Counted from the first letter of the stretch, positions 1 to 8,501 are shown. The stretch: 64,000 nt of DNA from Streptomyces caeruleatus (GCF_001514235.1 NZ_KQ948932.1:237523-301522); one strand, 5' to 3'. The notes: generated by a model not told the origin, from the sequence alone. Made by a program: numbers and translations.

Positions 1-1779
1 GAGGTGCCGCCACCGTTCATGCCAGTCGGGAAGGAAACGCTCGTGCTGGCGCAGGAGTTCCGGACAGTGCACGACCAGCGGGAACTCCACGCCGAGCACT
101 CCCGGCACGACTTCCCCGGGCACCTGGGCCGCCCATTCGTCGACCGGCAGGTTCAGGTCGGCCCGGTCCACGAGCACCTCCACCAGCGGCCGTCCGCCGT
201 CCCGGTCCGAGGGGCTGAGGGACTCCAGGACACGCAGGAGCTCACGCGCCGCCTGGGAGCCGGTGTACGAGGCGTCGCTGTCCACCGACACCTGCCGGGG
301 TCCGGTGCCCTCGTCGCACCAGATCCGCAGCCGGTGGCGCCCGCGCTCGGCCCGCCCCAGCTGGACCAGGACCCGCTGGCGCCGGGGCGTACCGCGCCGC
401 ATCCGGACCCAGTCCTGGGCGTCCGAGCGCCGCTCCCTGAGGGCCGCGCCCGGGATGCCGAGCCGCACCGCCACGCTGTCCGACCACAGACGCAACTCCG
501 CCTGCCGGGGCGCCGGGCACAGCGCGGCGACGTACTCGACGACCCGTAACAACGCCGGCACCCGTACCTCGCCGTCGTCCGAGTGGCCGTCCCCGGACAG
601 CTTCTCCAGCCTGTCCAGCAGGACATCCAGGGTGGCGCCGTCGGACACGGCGGCGACCCGCTTGGTGGCCTCGCGCACCGCCTCGGGGAAGCGCTCCAGT
701 ACGGACCGGCCGACGTTGCGCAGCAACTGGTGCAGCCGACGGTGTTCGCGCGGCGAGAGCAGCAGCGGGACCTCCGACAGCCGCCCGGCGACCAGCACGC
801 GGTCGGCCGCCATCGCGTTCCGGGGGCGCAGGATCTCGGTGAAGGCCGCGACGGCACGGCGATCACGCAGCAGAAAGGCCGCGAATTCCTCGATGGGCGG
901 CGGGCTCACCGGGCTGCCCTGTCCGGCGCCGCACGCGAGGGCCAGCTGGCGGGCCGCGTCGCCGAGCGAGTACGCCGACGGCAGAGCGTCCGAGATCGCC
1001 GCGACGAGCATGCCGAAGGCCGGGTCGTCCCGGTCGGCCGGGGTTTCGTCCTCGTCGGCAAGGACGTCGAGGGGCCGCAGTTCGGCCTCGATCCGCTGCC
1101 AGGGAATCGCCCAACTACGCCGGACCAGGTGCTGCGGGCTGTGCGGAAGCGGTTCCCCGCCGGGATCGCACGGCGGCATGAAGTGCGCGGCGACGAGTCC
1201 TACGACGGCCCCGTCCTCCTCGCACCACAGCGGACCGCCGCTGTAGCCGGGGCCCACCGCCATGCCCGTGGCTTTTCCGTCGAGATAGCCGACGGGGCCG
1301 TCGAGGGCGACGACCCGCAGATCGGCGAGGGTCGCGCGGTGCCCGCTGCCGTGCCAGGCCCGCACTTTCTGCCCGGGAACCATGGCGGCACGGCGATCGG
1401 GTGCGGGCAGACCCGCGGGTGGCGCGTCGATCCGCAGGACCGCCAGATCGCCGAGCCATTCCCGGTCGTCGTTGCGCACGGGTCCGCCCTCGTGGGTGCG
1501 TGGCGCGATCCAGTGCGCCACGCGCGCGGCGTACCGGTCTGTCTTGCGAACGCCCTTCACCTCGACGAACAGCTCGCCGGGCCCGGGCGGCCGGGGCTCG
1601 AACAGCGCTCTGCCCAAGGCGTCGTTGACGACATGCGCGCAGGTGAGCACTGTGTCGACGCCGAGCAGGAGGCCCGCGCCCGCCGTCTTGTCGTCGCTCG
1701 TCCGGCGCACGGACGCCAGGCGGGGTCCCGTCTCGTCGCCCGGCGACGCCTCGATCGGCCTGAACCACCCCACGGTCAC
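1..1779 (-). CDS. Trypsin-like protease with long C-terminal VMAP-like region (partial, cut by left edge)
   Basis: The frame opens with a GTG at 1779 and stays open to base 1, giving at least 593 residues with no stop. The first ~190 residues are a trypsin-fold peptidase with a full triad: His49 in TCAHVV, Asp111 in GDLAVL and Ser179 in GYSGGP. There is no signal peptide, so it should act inside the cell. The remaining ~400 residues look mostly helical and resemble the effector-associated/VMAP-C regions that accompany such proteases in predicted NTP-dependent conflict systems; that assignment is inference from family context. The start overlaps the stop of the TCOD1 gene by 4 bp (GTGA), so the two are translationally coupled. 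An ATPase partner, if there is one, would lie left of the window. Confidence 0.8.
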   Translation of the reverse strand, partial: MTVGWFRPIEASPGDETGPRLASVRRTSDDKTAGAGLLLGVDTVLTCAHVVNDALGRALFEPRPPGPGELFVEVKGVRKTDRYAARVAHWIAPRTHEGGPVRNDDREWLGDLAVLRIDAPPAGLPAPDRRAAMVPGQKVRAWHGSGHRATLADLRVVALDGPVGYLDGKATGMAVGPGYSGGPLWCEEDGAVVGLVAAHFMPPCDPGGEPLPHSPQHLVRRSWAIPWQRIEAELRPLDVLADEDETPADRDDPAFGMLVAAISDALPSAYSLGDAARQLALACGAGQGSPVSPPPIEEFAAFLLRDRRAVAAFTEILRPRNAMAADRVLVAGRLSEVPLLLSPREHRRLHQLLRNVGRSVLERFPEAVREATKRVAAVSDGATLDVLLDRLEKLSGDGHSDDGEVRVPALLRVVEYVAALCPAPRQAELRLWSDSVAVRLGIPGAALRERRSDAQDWVRMRRGTPRRQRVLVQLGRAERGRHRLRIWCDEGTGPRQVSVDSDASYTGSQAARELLRVLESLSPSDRDGGRPLVEVLVDRADLNLPVDEWAAQVPGEVVPGVLGVEFPLVVHCPELLRQHERFLPDWHERWRHL

Positions 1780-2162
1780 TCCGTGCCGGGCGCGGGCTTC
1801 CAGCTGGCGGTGACGGTGAGGTGCGCCTGCCCGCTGCCGCCGACGATGCCGAGCTTGAGGTCCTGGCCGACCTGGATGCCGAACGTCACGCTCAGCTCGC
1901 TCGGCGGATCCGGTACGGCGGAGGCGGCGTCGTGCACTTCCTGCAGCAACGGCCCGAGCGGCTTGAGCGCCCCGCGCAGGGTGGCGGTCGCGAGGTCGGC
2001 GACGGCGGCCCGGCCTCCGGTGGCGACGGGAACCGCCCTTCCCATGCCCTCGGGAAGGTCGTCGTCCCGCGAGGGCGAGGGCGCTTCGGGGGACGGCGCG
2101 GGAGTGAGCAGGAATCTCACGGGCGTACCGTCGTCGAACTCTGATTCCAGAAAGGTGGACAC
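1776..2162 (-). CDS. CU044_2847-family protein (trypsin-co-occurring domain 1, TCOD1)
   Basis: This is a 128-residue soluble protein. It opens with a beta-rich segment (FDDGTPVRFLLTP), followed by a Pro/Ser linker and a compact domain with the pattern ELSVTFGIQVGQDLKLGIV near residues 88-108. That pattern is characteristic of the TCOD1/CU044_2847 family, which is typically encoded beside trypsin-like proteases in actinobacterial conflict operons. The family has no known enzymatic activity and is thought to be a substrate, regulator or adaptor of the protease. It is first in a leftward operon, and its stop overlaps the protease start by 4 bp. The family call is by recognition of the pattern, not by a search. 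Confidence 0.75.
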   Translation of the reverse strand: MSTFLESEFDDGTPVRFLLTPAPSPEAPSPSRDDDLPEGMGRAVPVATGGRAAVADLATATLRGALKPLGPLLQEVHDAASAVPDPPSELSVTFGIQVGQDLKLGIVGGSGQAHLTVTASWKPAPGTE

Positions 2163-2322
2163 CGCAACATTGTGGCCGAACTCCGCAGGCAGGAAGGAGA
2201 GTTCGCCAAGTCGGAGCGTTCGATCGGGCGGAGGGTGGGCGGAGGGTGGGCGGTGGCGGGGGAAGCGTGCGGGTGTTGCGCGGGAAAGGTGAGCGGAGGG
2301 GTGAGGCGGCGACCATACTGAG

Positions 2323-2350
2323 GTGACTCAGGTCACACAGATGCTATGGT
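2323..2350. promoter_or_regulatory. Divergent promoter region with inverted repeat
   Basis: The 263-bp gap between the TCOD1 gene and the rightward membrane-protein gene contains a short inverted repeat, GTGAC-TCAG-GTCAC (2323-2336). It is followed by TATGGT (2345-2350), a fair -10 candidate for the rightward unit. The rest of the gap is purine-rich with a repeated GGAGGGTGGGC (about 2230-2255). Promoter assignment is inference. Confidence 0.35.
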
Positions 2351-2425
2351 GATCGATCCTGACAAGCTCAACTTCCCTTTATTCAGGGGTGGTTGATCGA
2401 ACTGCTGCACCTCGGGGGACGATCC

Positions 2426-4273
2426 ATGACCCAGCCCGAGCTCCCGCCTCAACGGGCGGAAGCACCGAGACCTGGAACACGCCGTCCGGTCGATCCGTCG
2501 CGAAGTGAGGCCTGTCGGCTGCTGTGCGCGGGGACGTACCTGCACGTCGGCTATCGGGACGCGGTGATCGACGAACTGTATGTGCACCGCGAGCGGTTCG
2601 CCGCGCCCTCCTACGGCTTCGACGCGGCTCGCGTCCTCGCCCACGCCCTGCGCGCCCGCCGCCAGGAAGTGGCGTGGGCGGCCGGCATGATCGGCCTGTG
2701 GGTGGTCGCGGCGGCACTCACCAAATGGCAGATCGCGATGGTGATCTGGCCCATCCTGCTGATCGCGGTGGGCCGCCGGCTGGGCGGCAGCCTCAGCATC
2801 GACGCACAGTTCCGGCAGTTCGCCCTGTTCCGGCGCGCCCTCGCGTTCGTACTGCGCTGGTACGGCCGCCTCACCCTGTTGGCGGTGTACGTCCTGCAGT
2901 TCCGGGTGCTCATCGCCGGTCCCGAGGAGTCCGACGGTTACTCGTCCGACTACTACGGCGCTTCCGGTGACAGCTTGTTCGACTCGTCGGACAGCGGCGT
3001 CCTCGAAGGCCCCTTCGGCCTGCTGGACGCGGGCGCCGCGGAGGCCAACCGCTTCACCGCCGCGTGCCTGCTCGCACTGCCCCTGCTGCTCGCGCTGCTC
3101 AGCGTGGGGCAGCGCGGTCAGTTCGCGCGCTCGATCGCGGGTGAACTGTCCAAGAAGCGTTTCCCGGACATCACCGCCGACCCCGCCGAGGCCGCGCCCG
3201 GTCACCGGCTGCTGGAACTGAGCCGGCGCATCCGTCAGGAGCAGCACGCGCCGCTGGTGCTCTACGCGAAGTCCGATCCGTTCCGTGGCGCCGGACTGCC
3301 GTTCGAGCCGTGGTCCCTCTCGATCGAACTCCGCCCCCGAGCGACGGTCGACGACGACTCGCCGCTGCACGCCCTCACCAAGCCCGGAACGGTGCCCGCG
3401 CCCGCGGAGCCGCTCGACAACGCCACGGTCCTGGCGAAGATCAAACCGCTGCTCGAACAGTTGCGGGAGCCTTCGGCGCGCAGCTCCCCGCAGGCGGCCG
3501 ACAGCGTGCTCGACCGGCTGCGCGAACTCGTCGTGGACGAGTGCGTGTTCCTGCCCGCGGAGGGGCTGCCGGGCCGGATGGCCTTTCCCTACACGCCGGA
3601 CACGTACGCGATGCACCGGGCCGACGCCGTGGAGGAGGGCGGCGAGCAGCGACGGCACTTCCTGCGGGTGCGCGTCGGCGGCTGGGACGAGGAGATCGTC
3701 GTCACCGTGTTCGTCCGCGTCCACACGCAGGGCGGGATGCTGATGCTGGAGGTCGCGCCGCATGTGCTGCCGCCGGTCAACCCGCTGTTCGGCACCGCCG
3801 ACAGGAAGGCCCACGAGCATCTGCACCGCGGCGGCCCAGGCCGCTACGTCTTCGCCCTGCTGCGCATCCCGGCCGCGACCGGCGACGCCCTGCGCGTCCT
3901 GGTCCGCGCCCTCGCCCAGCAGTGGCGGCAGCTCACCGGCGTACACGCGGACACGCTGCCGGACGGGCCCGGTGTCTCGGTGCGGGAACTGGGTGCGGAC
4001 GACCGGGCGACCCTCTTCCAGGAGATGGACATCGCCCGCTATCTGAAGTCGATACAGGACCGGATCGCGGGCGGGGTGCGCCAGGCGCTGTGGAACGCGG
4101 GGTACGACATCGCCGAGTTCGAGCAGAAGGTCACCAACGTGTTCAACAACAGCGGGACATTCGTCGGGGGCTCCGTCCAGGGCAACGGGATCGCCATCGG
4201 CAGCGACAGCAAGGCCACCTCGGCGCCGGGCAAGCCGTCCGCCGCCGGCGCCGGGGGCCCCGCGAAGAAGTAG
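2426..4273 (+). CDS. Polytopic membrane protein with C-terminal VGGSVxGNGIA motif
   Basis: The product is 615 residues. ATG 2426 is preferred over an in-frame TTG at 2393 because GGGGGA sits 6 nt upstream. The N-terminus is cytosolic. Hydrophobic segments lie near residues 80-115 (two), 150-180 and 215-235, followed by a ~370-residue soluble region of unknown fold. The last ~40 residues carry SGTFVGGSVQGNGIAIGS, which reappears near the N-terminus of the next gene's product. I do not recognise a family. It is the first of three closely placed rightward genes, divergent from a protease/TCOD1 pair. The context suggests a membrane sensor or executioner in a conflict module, but that is inference. 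Confidence 0.75.
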   Translation: MTQPELPPQRAEAPRPGTRRPVDPSRSEACRLLCAGTYLHVGYRDAVIDELYVHRERFAAPSYGFDAARVLAHALRARRQEVAWAAGMIGLWVVAAALTKWQIAMVIWPILLIAVGRRLGGSLSIDAQFRQFALFRRALAFVLRWYGRLTLLAVYVLQFRVLIAGPEESDGYSSDYYGASGDSLFDSSDSGVLEGPFGLLDAGAAEANRFTAACLLALPLLLALLSVGQRGQFARSIAGELSKKRFPDITADPAEAAPGHRLLELSRRIRQEQHAPLVLYAKSDPFRGAGLPFEPWSLSIELRPRATVDDDSPLHALTKPGTVPAPAEPLDNATVLAKIKPLLEQLREPSARSSPQAADSVLDRLRELVVDECVFLPAEGLPGRMAFPYTPDTYAMHRADAVEEGGEQRRHFLRVRVGGWDEEIVVTVFVRVHTQGGMLMLEVAPHVLPPVNPLFGTADRKAHEHLHRGGPGRYVFALLRIPAATGDALRVLVRALAQQWRQLTGVHADTLPDGPGVSVRELGADDRATLFQEMDIARYLKSIQDRIAGGVRQALWNAGYDIAEFEQKVTNVFNNSGTFVGGSVQGNGIAIGSDSKATSAPGKPSAAGAGGPAKK

Positions 4274-4362
4274 AGCGGGACCGGCGTGGAAGTAGAGCGG
4301 GACCGGCGAAGCAGCAGAGCGGGACCGGCGAAGAAGTACAGCGGGACCGGCGAAGAAGCAGA
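4263..4362 (+). repeat. 22-bp tandem repeat straddling a stop codon
   Basis: A unit of about 22 bp (core AGCGGGACCGGCGAAG) is repeated four to five times. It begins in the last codons of the membrane-protein gene, includes its TAG, and ends just before the ribosome binding site (GGAGGG, 4367) of the next gene. The copies differ by a few substitutions and one 3-bp length change. Confidence 0.85.
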
Positions 4363-4376
4363 CAACGGAGGGTGAC

Positions 4377-4760
4377 ATGAATCAGACGCCAGCGGGCGAC
4401 GGCCAGGGCTCCGGCACGTACGTCGGCGGGTCCGTCACCGGCAACGGCATCGCGGTCGGTGCGGGCGCCAGTGCCGCTTACACCTCGACGACGGCACCGG
4501 CCGACGCCTCGCACCAGGCCCTGCTCCAGGCCGTCCGAGACCTCAGCGAGGACCTGCGGAGGTATCCCGTCACCCCCGAGACCCAGGAGCTCTCCGCGAG
4601 CCTGGAGGAGACCGAGCAACAGGTGACCAGCACCGGCCGCGCCCAGCCCGGCGTGCTGAGCCGGCTCCGCACCGCCCTCGAAGAGGCGGGCGGCCTCCTC
4701 GGCGCGATCACGTCCGCCACGGCCCTCGGTACGGCCGTGGCCGGACTCATCGGGGGCTGA
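4377..4760 (+). CDS. Small protein with N-terminal VGGSVxGNGIA motif and hydrophobic C-terminus
   Basis: The product is 127 residues, starting at ATG 4377 with GGAGGG upstream. Residues ~11-28 read GSGTYVGGSVTGNGIAVG, nearly the same as the C-terminus of the preceding gene's product. The middle (about 45-100) is predicted amphipathic helix, with heptad-like Leu/Glu spacing. The last ~28 residues are a Gly/Ala-rich hydrophobic stretch (GLLGAITSATALGTAVAGL) like a glycine-zipper membrane helix. Adjacent proteins sharing one short motif, one of them with a membrane-active helix, is the layout of amyloid-signalling pairs; this is inference. The next gene starts 3 nt after the stop. Confidence 0.75.
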   Translation: MNQTPAGDGQGSGTYVGGSVTGNGIAVGAGASAAYTSTTAPADASHQALLQAVRDLSEDLRRYPVTPETQELSASLEETEQQVTSTGRAQPGVLSRLRTALEEAGGLLGAITSATALGTAVAGLIGG

Positions 4761-4763
4761 GCG

Positions 4764-5732
4764 ATGGGCGGCGGGGGCACCGGCGGGGTCCGGTGGAACA
4801 AGGACACCCAGTCGTGGGAACGGGTGGGCGCAGGCGGTCACCCCGCCTCGCCACCGCCGCCCGCGAAACCCGTCCGGCCACCGACGGCCGCAGGGGTGCC
4901 GACCGGCCCCGGTGTGGGGACGCCGGGGGAGGGGCAGGCCGGAGCGCATCCGGACGGCGCGGCCCCGCCCGACTGGCCGCAGCCGCCCTCCCCACCGCGC
5001 AACGCCCCGCTCGACTGGCCGCAGCCGCCCCCCTCACCCCCCGGGGCCCCGCGCGGCCGACGGGGGAGGGTCATCGCCGCCGCGGTCGGTGCGGCGGTCG
5101 CGGTCACCGCCGTCGCGAGCTGGCTGGCGGTCGACATGGCGGGGGACGACGGCGACGGCAAGGCGGACCACGCCCCGGCGAGCACCACCGGCGTCTCCCG
5201 CGACGACCGGTCCGCACCGCCCCCGGACACCCCGTCCGATCCGGCTCCGTCCTCCGAGGACCCGTTCACGGCCGCGTCCGAGTCACCCGGAGTGCCCGCC
5301 GGATACCGGGCGGTCGAGGACGCCTCGGGCTTCTCCACCGTCGTCCCGGAGGACTGGACCCGCAGCGAGCAGAAGGACGGAGCCGTCGTCTTCTACACCG
5401 CGCCCGACGAGCGCGGCCTCCTGCAGATCTTCGAGGTGGTCGAAGCGGGCTACACACCCGACGACGCGCTCGACGTGGCCGTCGACAGCCTGTCCGGGCA
5501 GCCGGGCTTCACACAGATCAGCCGGGAGACCGTCGCCGACGAGACGAACGCGAGCGAGCTCGTCTACGAGTACGACAGCAAGGACCTGGGCGAGCGGGTG
5601 CGAGCCGTCGACCGGGTCTTCCAGACGGACGACGGCCGCCTCTACGCGATGGTCGTCCGAGGTACGACGGAGGACTGGGCCGGGACGCGGAAGACGCTGG
5701 AGAGCGCCAGGGCGGCGTTCACGCCGAACTGA
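4764..5732 (+). CDS. Single-pass membrane protein with Pro-rich cytosolic arm and extracellular sensor-like domain
   Basis: The product is 322 residues. The N-terminus has a Trp motif (RWNKDTQSWERV) followed by ~75 residues rich in Pro, Gly and Ala, with DWPQPP repeated. One transmembrane helix lies near residues 95-120 (VIAAAVGAAVAVTAVASWLAV), and a Ser/Pro/Asp linker follows to ~170. The outer domain (about 175-322, starting GFSTVVPEDW) resembles the extracellular C-terminal domain found on many Streptomyces Ser/Thr kinases, but there is no kinase here. It starts 3 nt after the preceding gene and is the third member of the unit. Function is unknown. Confidence 0.75.
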   Translation: MGGGGTGGVRWNKDTQSWERVGAGGHPASPPPPAKPVRPPTAAGVPTGPGVGTPGEGQAGAHPDGAAPPDWPQPPSPPRNAPLDWPQPPPSPPGAPRGRRGRVIAAAVGAAVAVTAVASWLAVDMAGDDGDGKADHAPASTTGVSRDDRSAPPPDTPSDPAPSSEDPFTAASESPGVPAGYRAVEDASGFSTVVPEDWTRSEQKDGAVVFYTAPDERGLLQIFEVVEAGYTPDDALDVAVDSLSGQPGFTQISRETVADETNASELVYEYDSKDLGERVRAVDRVFQTDDGRLYAMVVRGTTEDWAGTRKTLESARAAFTPN

Positions 5733-5776
5733 AGCCGTCAGCCGTCAGTCGTCCAGCCCCTCAGCCGTCCAGCCCC

Positions 5777-6649
5777 TCAGCCGTCCAGTCGCTTCTCGAA
5801 CCAGTGGCTGGCGTAGACGTTGTCGTCGTACGCGGGGATGTCGGTGTATCCGCACGCCCGGTACATCGCCTGTGCCTCGGTGAGCGCGGCGTGGGTGTCG
5901 AGGCGTACGACGGTGAAGTGCCGGGCCGAGGCCTCCTGTTCGAGGGCGTCGAGCAGCCGGCGGGCGAGGCCGAGGCGGCGGGCGTCGGGGTGCACCCAGA
6001 CGTGGCGGATCTCCCCGACGCCGGGTTCCAGGCGCCGTAGCGCCCCGCAGCCCACGGGACGGTGTTCCTCGTAGGCGACGAAGAACGCCCCGGCGTCGCC
6101 GGACACCTCCCGCGGCCGTACGAGGTCGTCCTTGTCGAAGCCCTCGGGGAAGCGCGCGTCGATGTCGGCGGCGTAGGCGTCCAGACAGGCCCGGGCGTCC
6201 GGTGCGGCGCCGTCGACGAGGGTGACGGTGATGCCGGCGAGGCGCAGCAGCCGCTGGGCGGTGGCCATGGCCCGGGTCAGCTCGGCGCGCTGTGCCTCGC
6301 CGAGGCCTTCGAGGAGCCCGGCCGCGGCAGCGCCCGCCCGCCGGTCCTGCTCCGTCACCTCCAGCCGCCCGGCCGGGGTCAGCTCGATCATGCGCAGCCG
6401 GTTGTCCCGCGGGTGCGCGCTCAGCCGTGCCAGGCCCTGGGCCTGAAGCGCCTTGGCCATCCGGCTCAGATACCCGGCGTCCAGCCCGAGCCGGCTCCTG
6501 AGCTCCCGCAGGGACGCGCCGTCGCCGATCTCGAAGAGCAGCCGGGCCTCGCCGAGCGGGCGGTCCTGGCCGAGGTAGTGGTCGTCCAGTACGCCGATAC
6601 GGCGCGTGAAGTAACGGTTGAAGCGGCGGAAGGCCGTCACATGATCCAT
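5777..6649 (-). CDS. MarR-type regulator fused to GNAT N-acetyltransferase
   Basis: The product is 290 residues. Residues ~1-145 form a MarR winged helix (SLRELRSRLGLDAGYLSRMAK is the HTH, with the wing at AHPRDNRL). Residues ~150-290 form a GNAT domain with the acetyl-CoA loop (HPDARRLGLARRLL). ATG 6649 is chosen because GGAG lies 9 nt upstream; an ATG at 6664 lies only 4 bp from the operator palindrome. Such fusions couple gene control to acetylation of a small molecule, which is not identifiable here. The gene is divergent from the betaine genes. Its 3' end and the gap after it contain short repeats of CAGCCGTCCAGCCCCT. Confidence 0.9.
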   Translation of the reverse strand: MDHVTAFRRFNRYFTRRIGVLDDHYLGQDRPLGEARLLFEIGDGASLRELRSRLGLDAGYLSRMAKALQAQGLARLSAHPRDNRLRMIELTPAGRLEVTEQDRRAGAAAAGLLEGLGEAQRAELTRAMATAQRLLRLAGITVTLVDGAAPDARACLDAYAADIDARFPEGFDKDDLVRPREVSGDAGAFFVAYEEHRPVGCGALRRLEPGVGEIRHVWVHPDARRLGLARRLLDALEQEASARHFTVVRLDTHAALTEAQAMYRACGYTDIPAYDDNVYASHWFEKRLDG

Positions 6650-6668
6650 CGATACCGGCTCCATAGTT

Positions 6669-6686
6669 CTTTGACTTTAGTCAAAG
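6669..6686. promoter_or_regulatory. Palindromic operator of the MarR-GNAT gene
   Basis: CTTTGACT-TT-AGTCAAAG has perfect 8-bp arms with a 2-bp centre. It lies 19 bp upstream of the preferred start of the MarR-GNAT gene. Size and symmetry are typical of a MarR dimer site, so autoregulation is likely (inference). Confidence 0.7.
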
Positions 6687-6875
6687 GTCCGATTCCGGTC
6701 GACCCCACGCACTGCCCGCTTTCGTTCCTGTTTGTCCGGATGTTCAGTGATGCACCGCACTTTCGGTCGTCGATTGCGCATGCAATGGGAGGGCCGGGGC
6801 AGGCGGTCACGGTCCTCGTGAGTGACACCTGTGTGACTCAGGGGCACTGAACAGGAACGGAAGGCAACACCGATC

Positions 6876-8393
6876 ATGACCGGACAGCAGGCGCAGAAGA
6901 CGATTCACGCGGGCGGCGAGTGGCGCGACGCCGTCTCCGGCGCGACGCGCGAGATCCTCGACCCCGCGGACGCGACGCCGTTCGCCGTGGTCGCCGAGGG
7001 TGACGAGAAGGACACCGACCTGGCGGTCGCGGCCGCCCACCGAGCCTTCGACGGCGCCCAGGGGGAGTGGCCGCGTACGCCCGTCGCCGAGCGTGCCGCC
7101 CTGCTGCGTCGCGTCGCCGACCTCCTCGTGCGCGACCGCGAGAAGCTCGGCCTGCTGGAGAGCCGCGACGCCGGCAAGACCCTCGAAGAGGGCCGGGTCG
7201 ACATCGACTGCGTCGCCGACGCCTTCCGTTACTTCGCCGACCTCGTCGCCGCCGAGGCCCCGGGCCGGGTCGTCGACGCGGGCTCGTCCGACCTCCACAG
7301 CGTCGTCGTGCACGAGCCGGTCGGCGTCTGCGCGCTGATCACCCCCTGGAACTACCCGCTCCTGCAGGCCAGTTGGAAGATCGCCCCGGCCCTCGCCGCC
7401 GGGAACACCTTCGTGATCAAGCCCAGCGAGATCACCCCGCTGACGACCGTCGCGCTCATCGACCTCCTGGTCGAGGCCGGACTGCCCGCCGGCGTCGCCA
7501 ACATCGTCACCGGGCCCGGCCACTCCGTCGGCGCCCGGCTCGCCGAGCACCCCGACGTCGACCTCGTCTCCTTCACCGGCGGCCTGGTCAGCGGCACCAA
7601 GGTGGCCCAGGCCGCCGCGCCCTCGGTCAAGAAGGTCGCGCTCGAACTCGGCGGCAAGAACCCCAACGTCGTCTTCGCCGACGCCTGCGCCACGGAGGAG
7701 GGCTTCGACACCGCCGTCGACCAGGCCCTCAACGCCGCCTTCATCCACAGTGGCCAGGTCTGCTCGGCGGGCGGCCGCCTCATCGTCGAGGAGTCGGTCC
7801 GGGACCGCTTCGTCGCCGAACTCGCCCGCAGGGCAGGCAGGATCCGGCTCGGCCGGGGCACCGCCGACGGCGTCGAGTGCGGTCCGCTCGTCTCCGAGCA
7901 GCAGCGCGCGAAGGTCGAGGCGTACGTCGACTCCGCGCTCAAGGAGGGCGCGGTGCTGCGCTCCGGCGGCCGGCGTCCCGAGCCGTCCCCGGAGCGGCCG
8001 GAGAACGGCTACTTCTACGAGCCGACCGTCCTCGACCACTGCCACCGCGAGATGCGTGTCGTCCGCGAGGAGGTCTTCGGTCCGGTCCTCACCGTCGAGA
8101 CCTTCCGCACCGAGGACGAGGCCATCGCTCTCGCCAACGACACCGAGTACGGGCTCGCGGGCGCCGTCTGGACCGCCGACGCGGGCCGGGCGCGGCGGGT
8201 CGCGGGGCGGCTGCGGCACGGCACCGTCTGGATCAACGACTTCCACCCCTACCTTCCGCAGGCGGAGTGGGGCGGGTTCGGCAAGAGCGGGGTGGGGCGC
8301 GAGCTCGGCCCTGCCGGGCTTGCCGAGTACCGCGAGAGCAAGCACGTGTATCAGAACCTGGCGCCAAGGCCGGTGCGCTGGTTCACAGGCTGA
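6876..8393 (+). CDS. betB: Betaine-aldehyde dehydrogenase-type aldehyde dehydrogenase
   Basis: This 505-residue NAD(P)-dependent aldehyde dehydrogenase shows the expected motifs: PWNYPL (catalytic Asn region) near 157, the general base Glu in ALELGGKNP near 257, and the nucleophile Cys in SGQVCSAGG near 297. GGAAGG precedes the ATG. It would oxidise betaine aldehyde to glycine betaine in the cytosol. The substrate is inferred from the next genes: a choline-dehydrogenase-like oxidase and a betaine/proline-type ABC importer. Length is normal for the family. Confidence 0.9.
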   Translation: MTGQQAQKTIHAGGEWRDAVSGATREILDPADATPFAVVAEGDEKDTDLAVAAAHRAFDGAQGEWPRTPVAERAALLRRVADLLVRDREKLGLLESRDAGKTLEEGRVDIDCVADAFRYFADLVAAEAPGRVVDAGSSDLHSVVVHEPVGVCALITPWNYPLLQASWKIAPALAAGNTFVIKPSEITPLTTVALIDLLVEAGLPAGVANIVTGPGHSVGARLAEHPDVDLVSFTGGLVSGTKVAQAAAPSVKKVALELGGKNPNVVFADACATEEGFDTAVDQALNAAFIHSGQVCSAGGRLIVEESVRDRFVAELARRAGRIRLGRGTADGVECGPLVSEQQRAKVEAYVDSALKEGAVLRSGGRRPEPSPERPENGYFYEPTVLDHCHREMRVVREEVFGPVLTVETFRTEDEAIALANDTEYGLAGAVWTADAGRARRVAGRLRHGTVWINDFHPYLPQAEWGGFGKSGVGRELGPAGLAEYRESKHVYQNLAPRPVRWFTG

Positions 8394-8399
8394 CTGCAG

Positions 8400-8445
8400 C
8401 CAACCAAGGGGCGCGGGGAACTGCGCGACCAGCCACAACGAAACC
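8400..8445. repeat. Dispersed Streptomyces intergenic repeat (single copy)
   Basis: The stretch around GGGGCGCGGGGAACTGCGCG, followed by ACCAGCCACAAC, is a familiar intergenic sequence in Streptomyces genomes. The same family in inverted orientation makes up the six-unit array at 26,044-26,325. It fills most of the 108-bp gap between the dehydrogenase and the oxidase genes. Confidence 0.6.
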
Positions 8446-8501
8446 CGCACCCGTATGACTACAGGCCCTCCCACGGCGCCACATCCTGGAGTAACCCCCT
8501 G

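Noticed and set aside
2320..2340. Shared operator between the left module and the betaine operon
   Set aside because: GTGACTCAGG occurs near 2,323 and again near 6,833, but the flanks differ and only the first is an inverted repeat; chance cannot be excluded.
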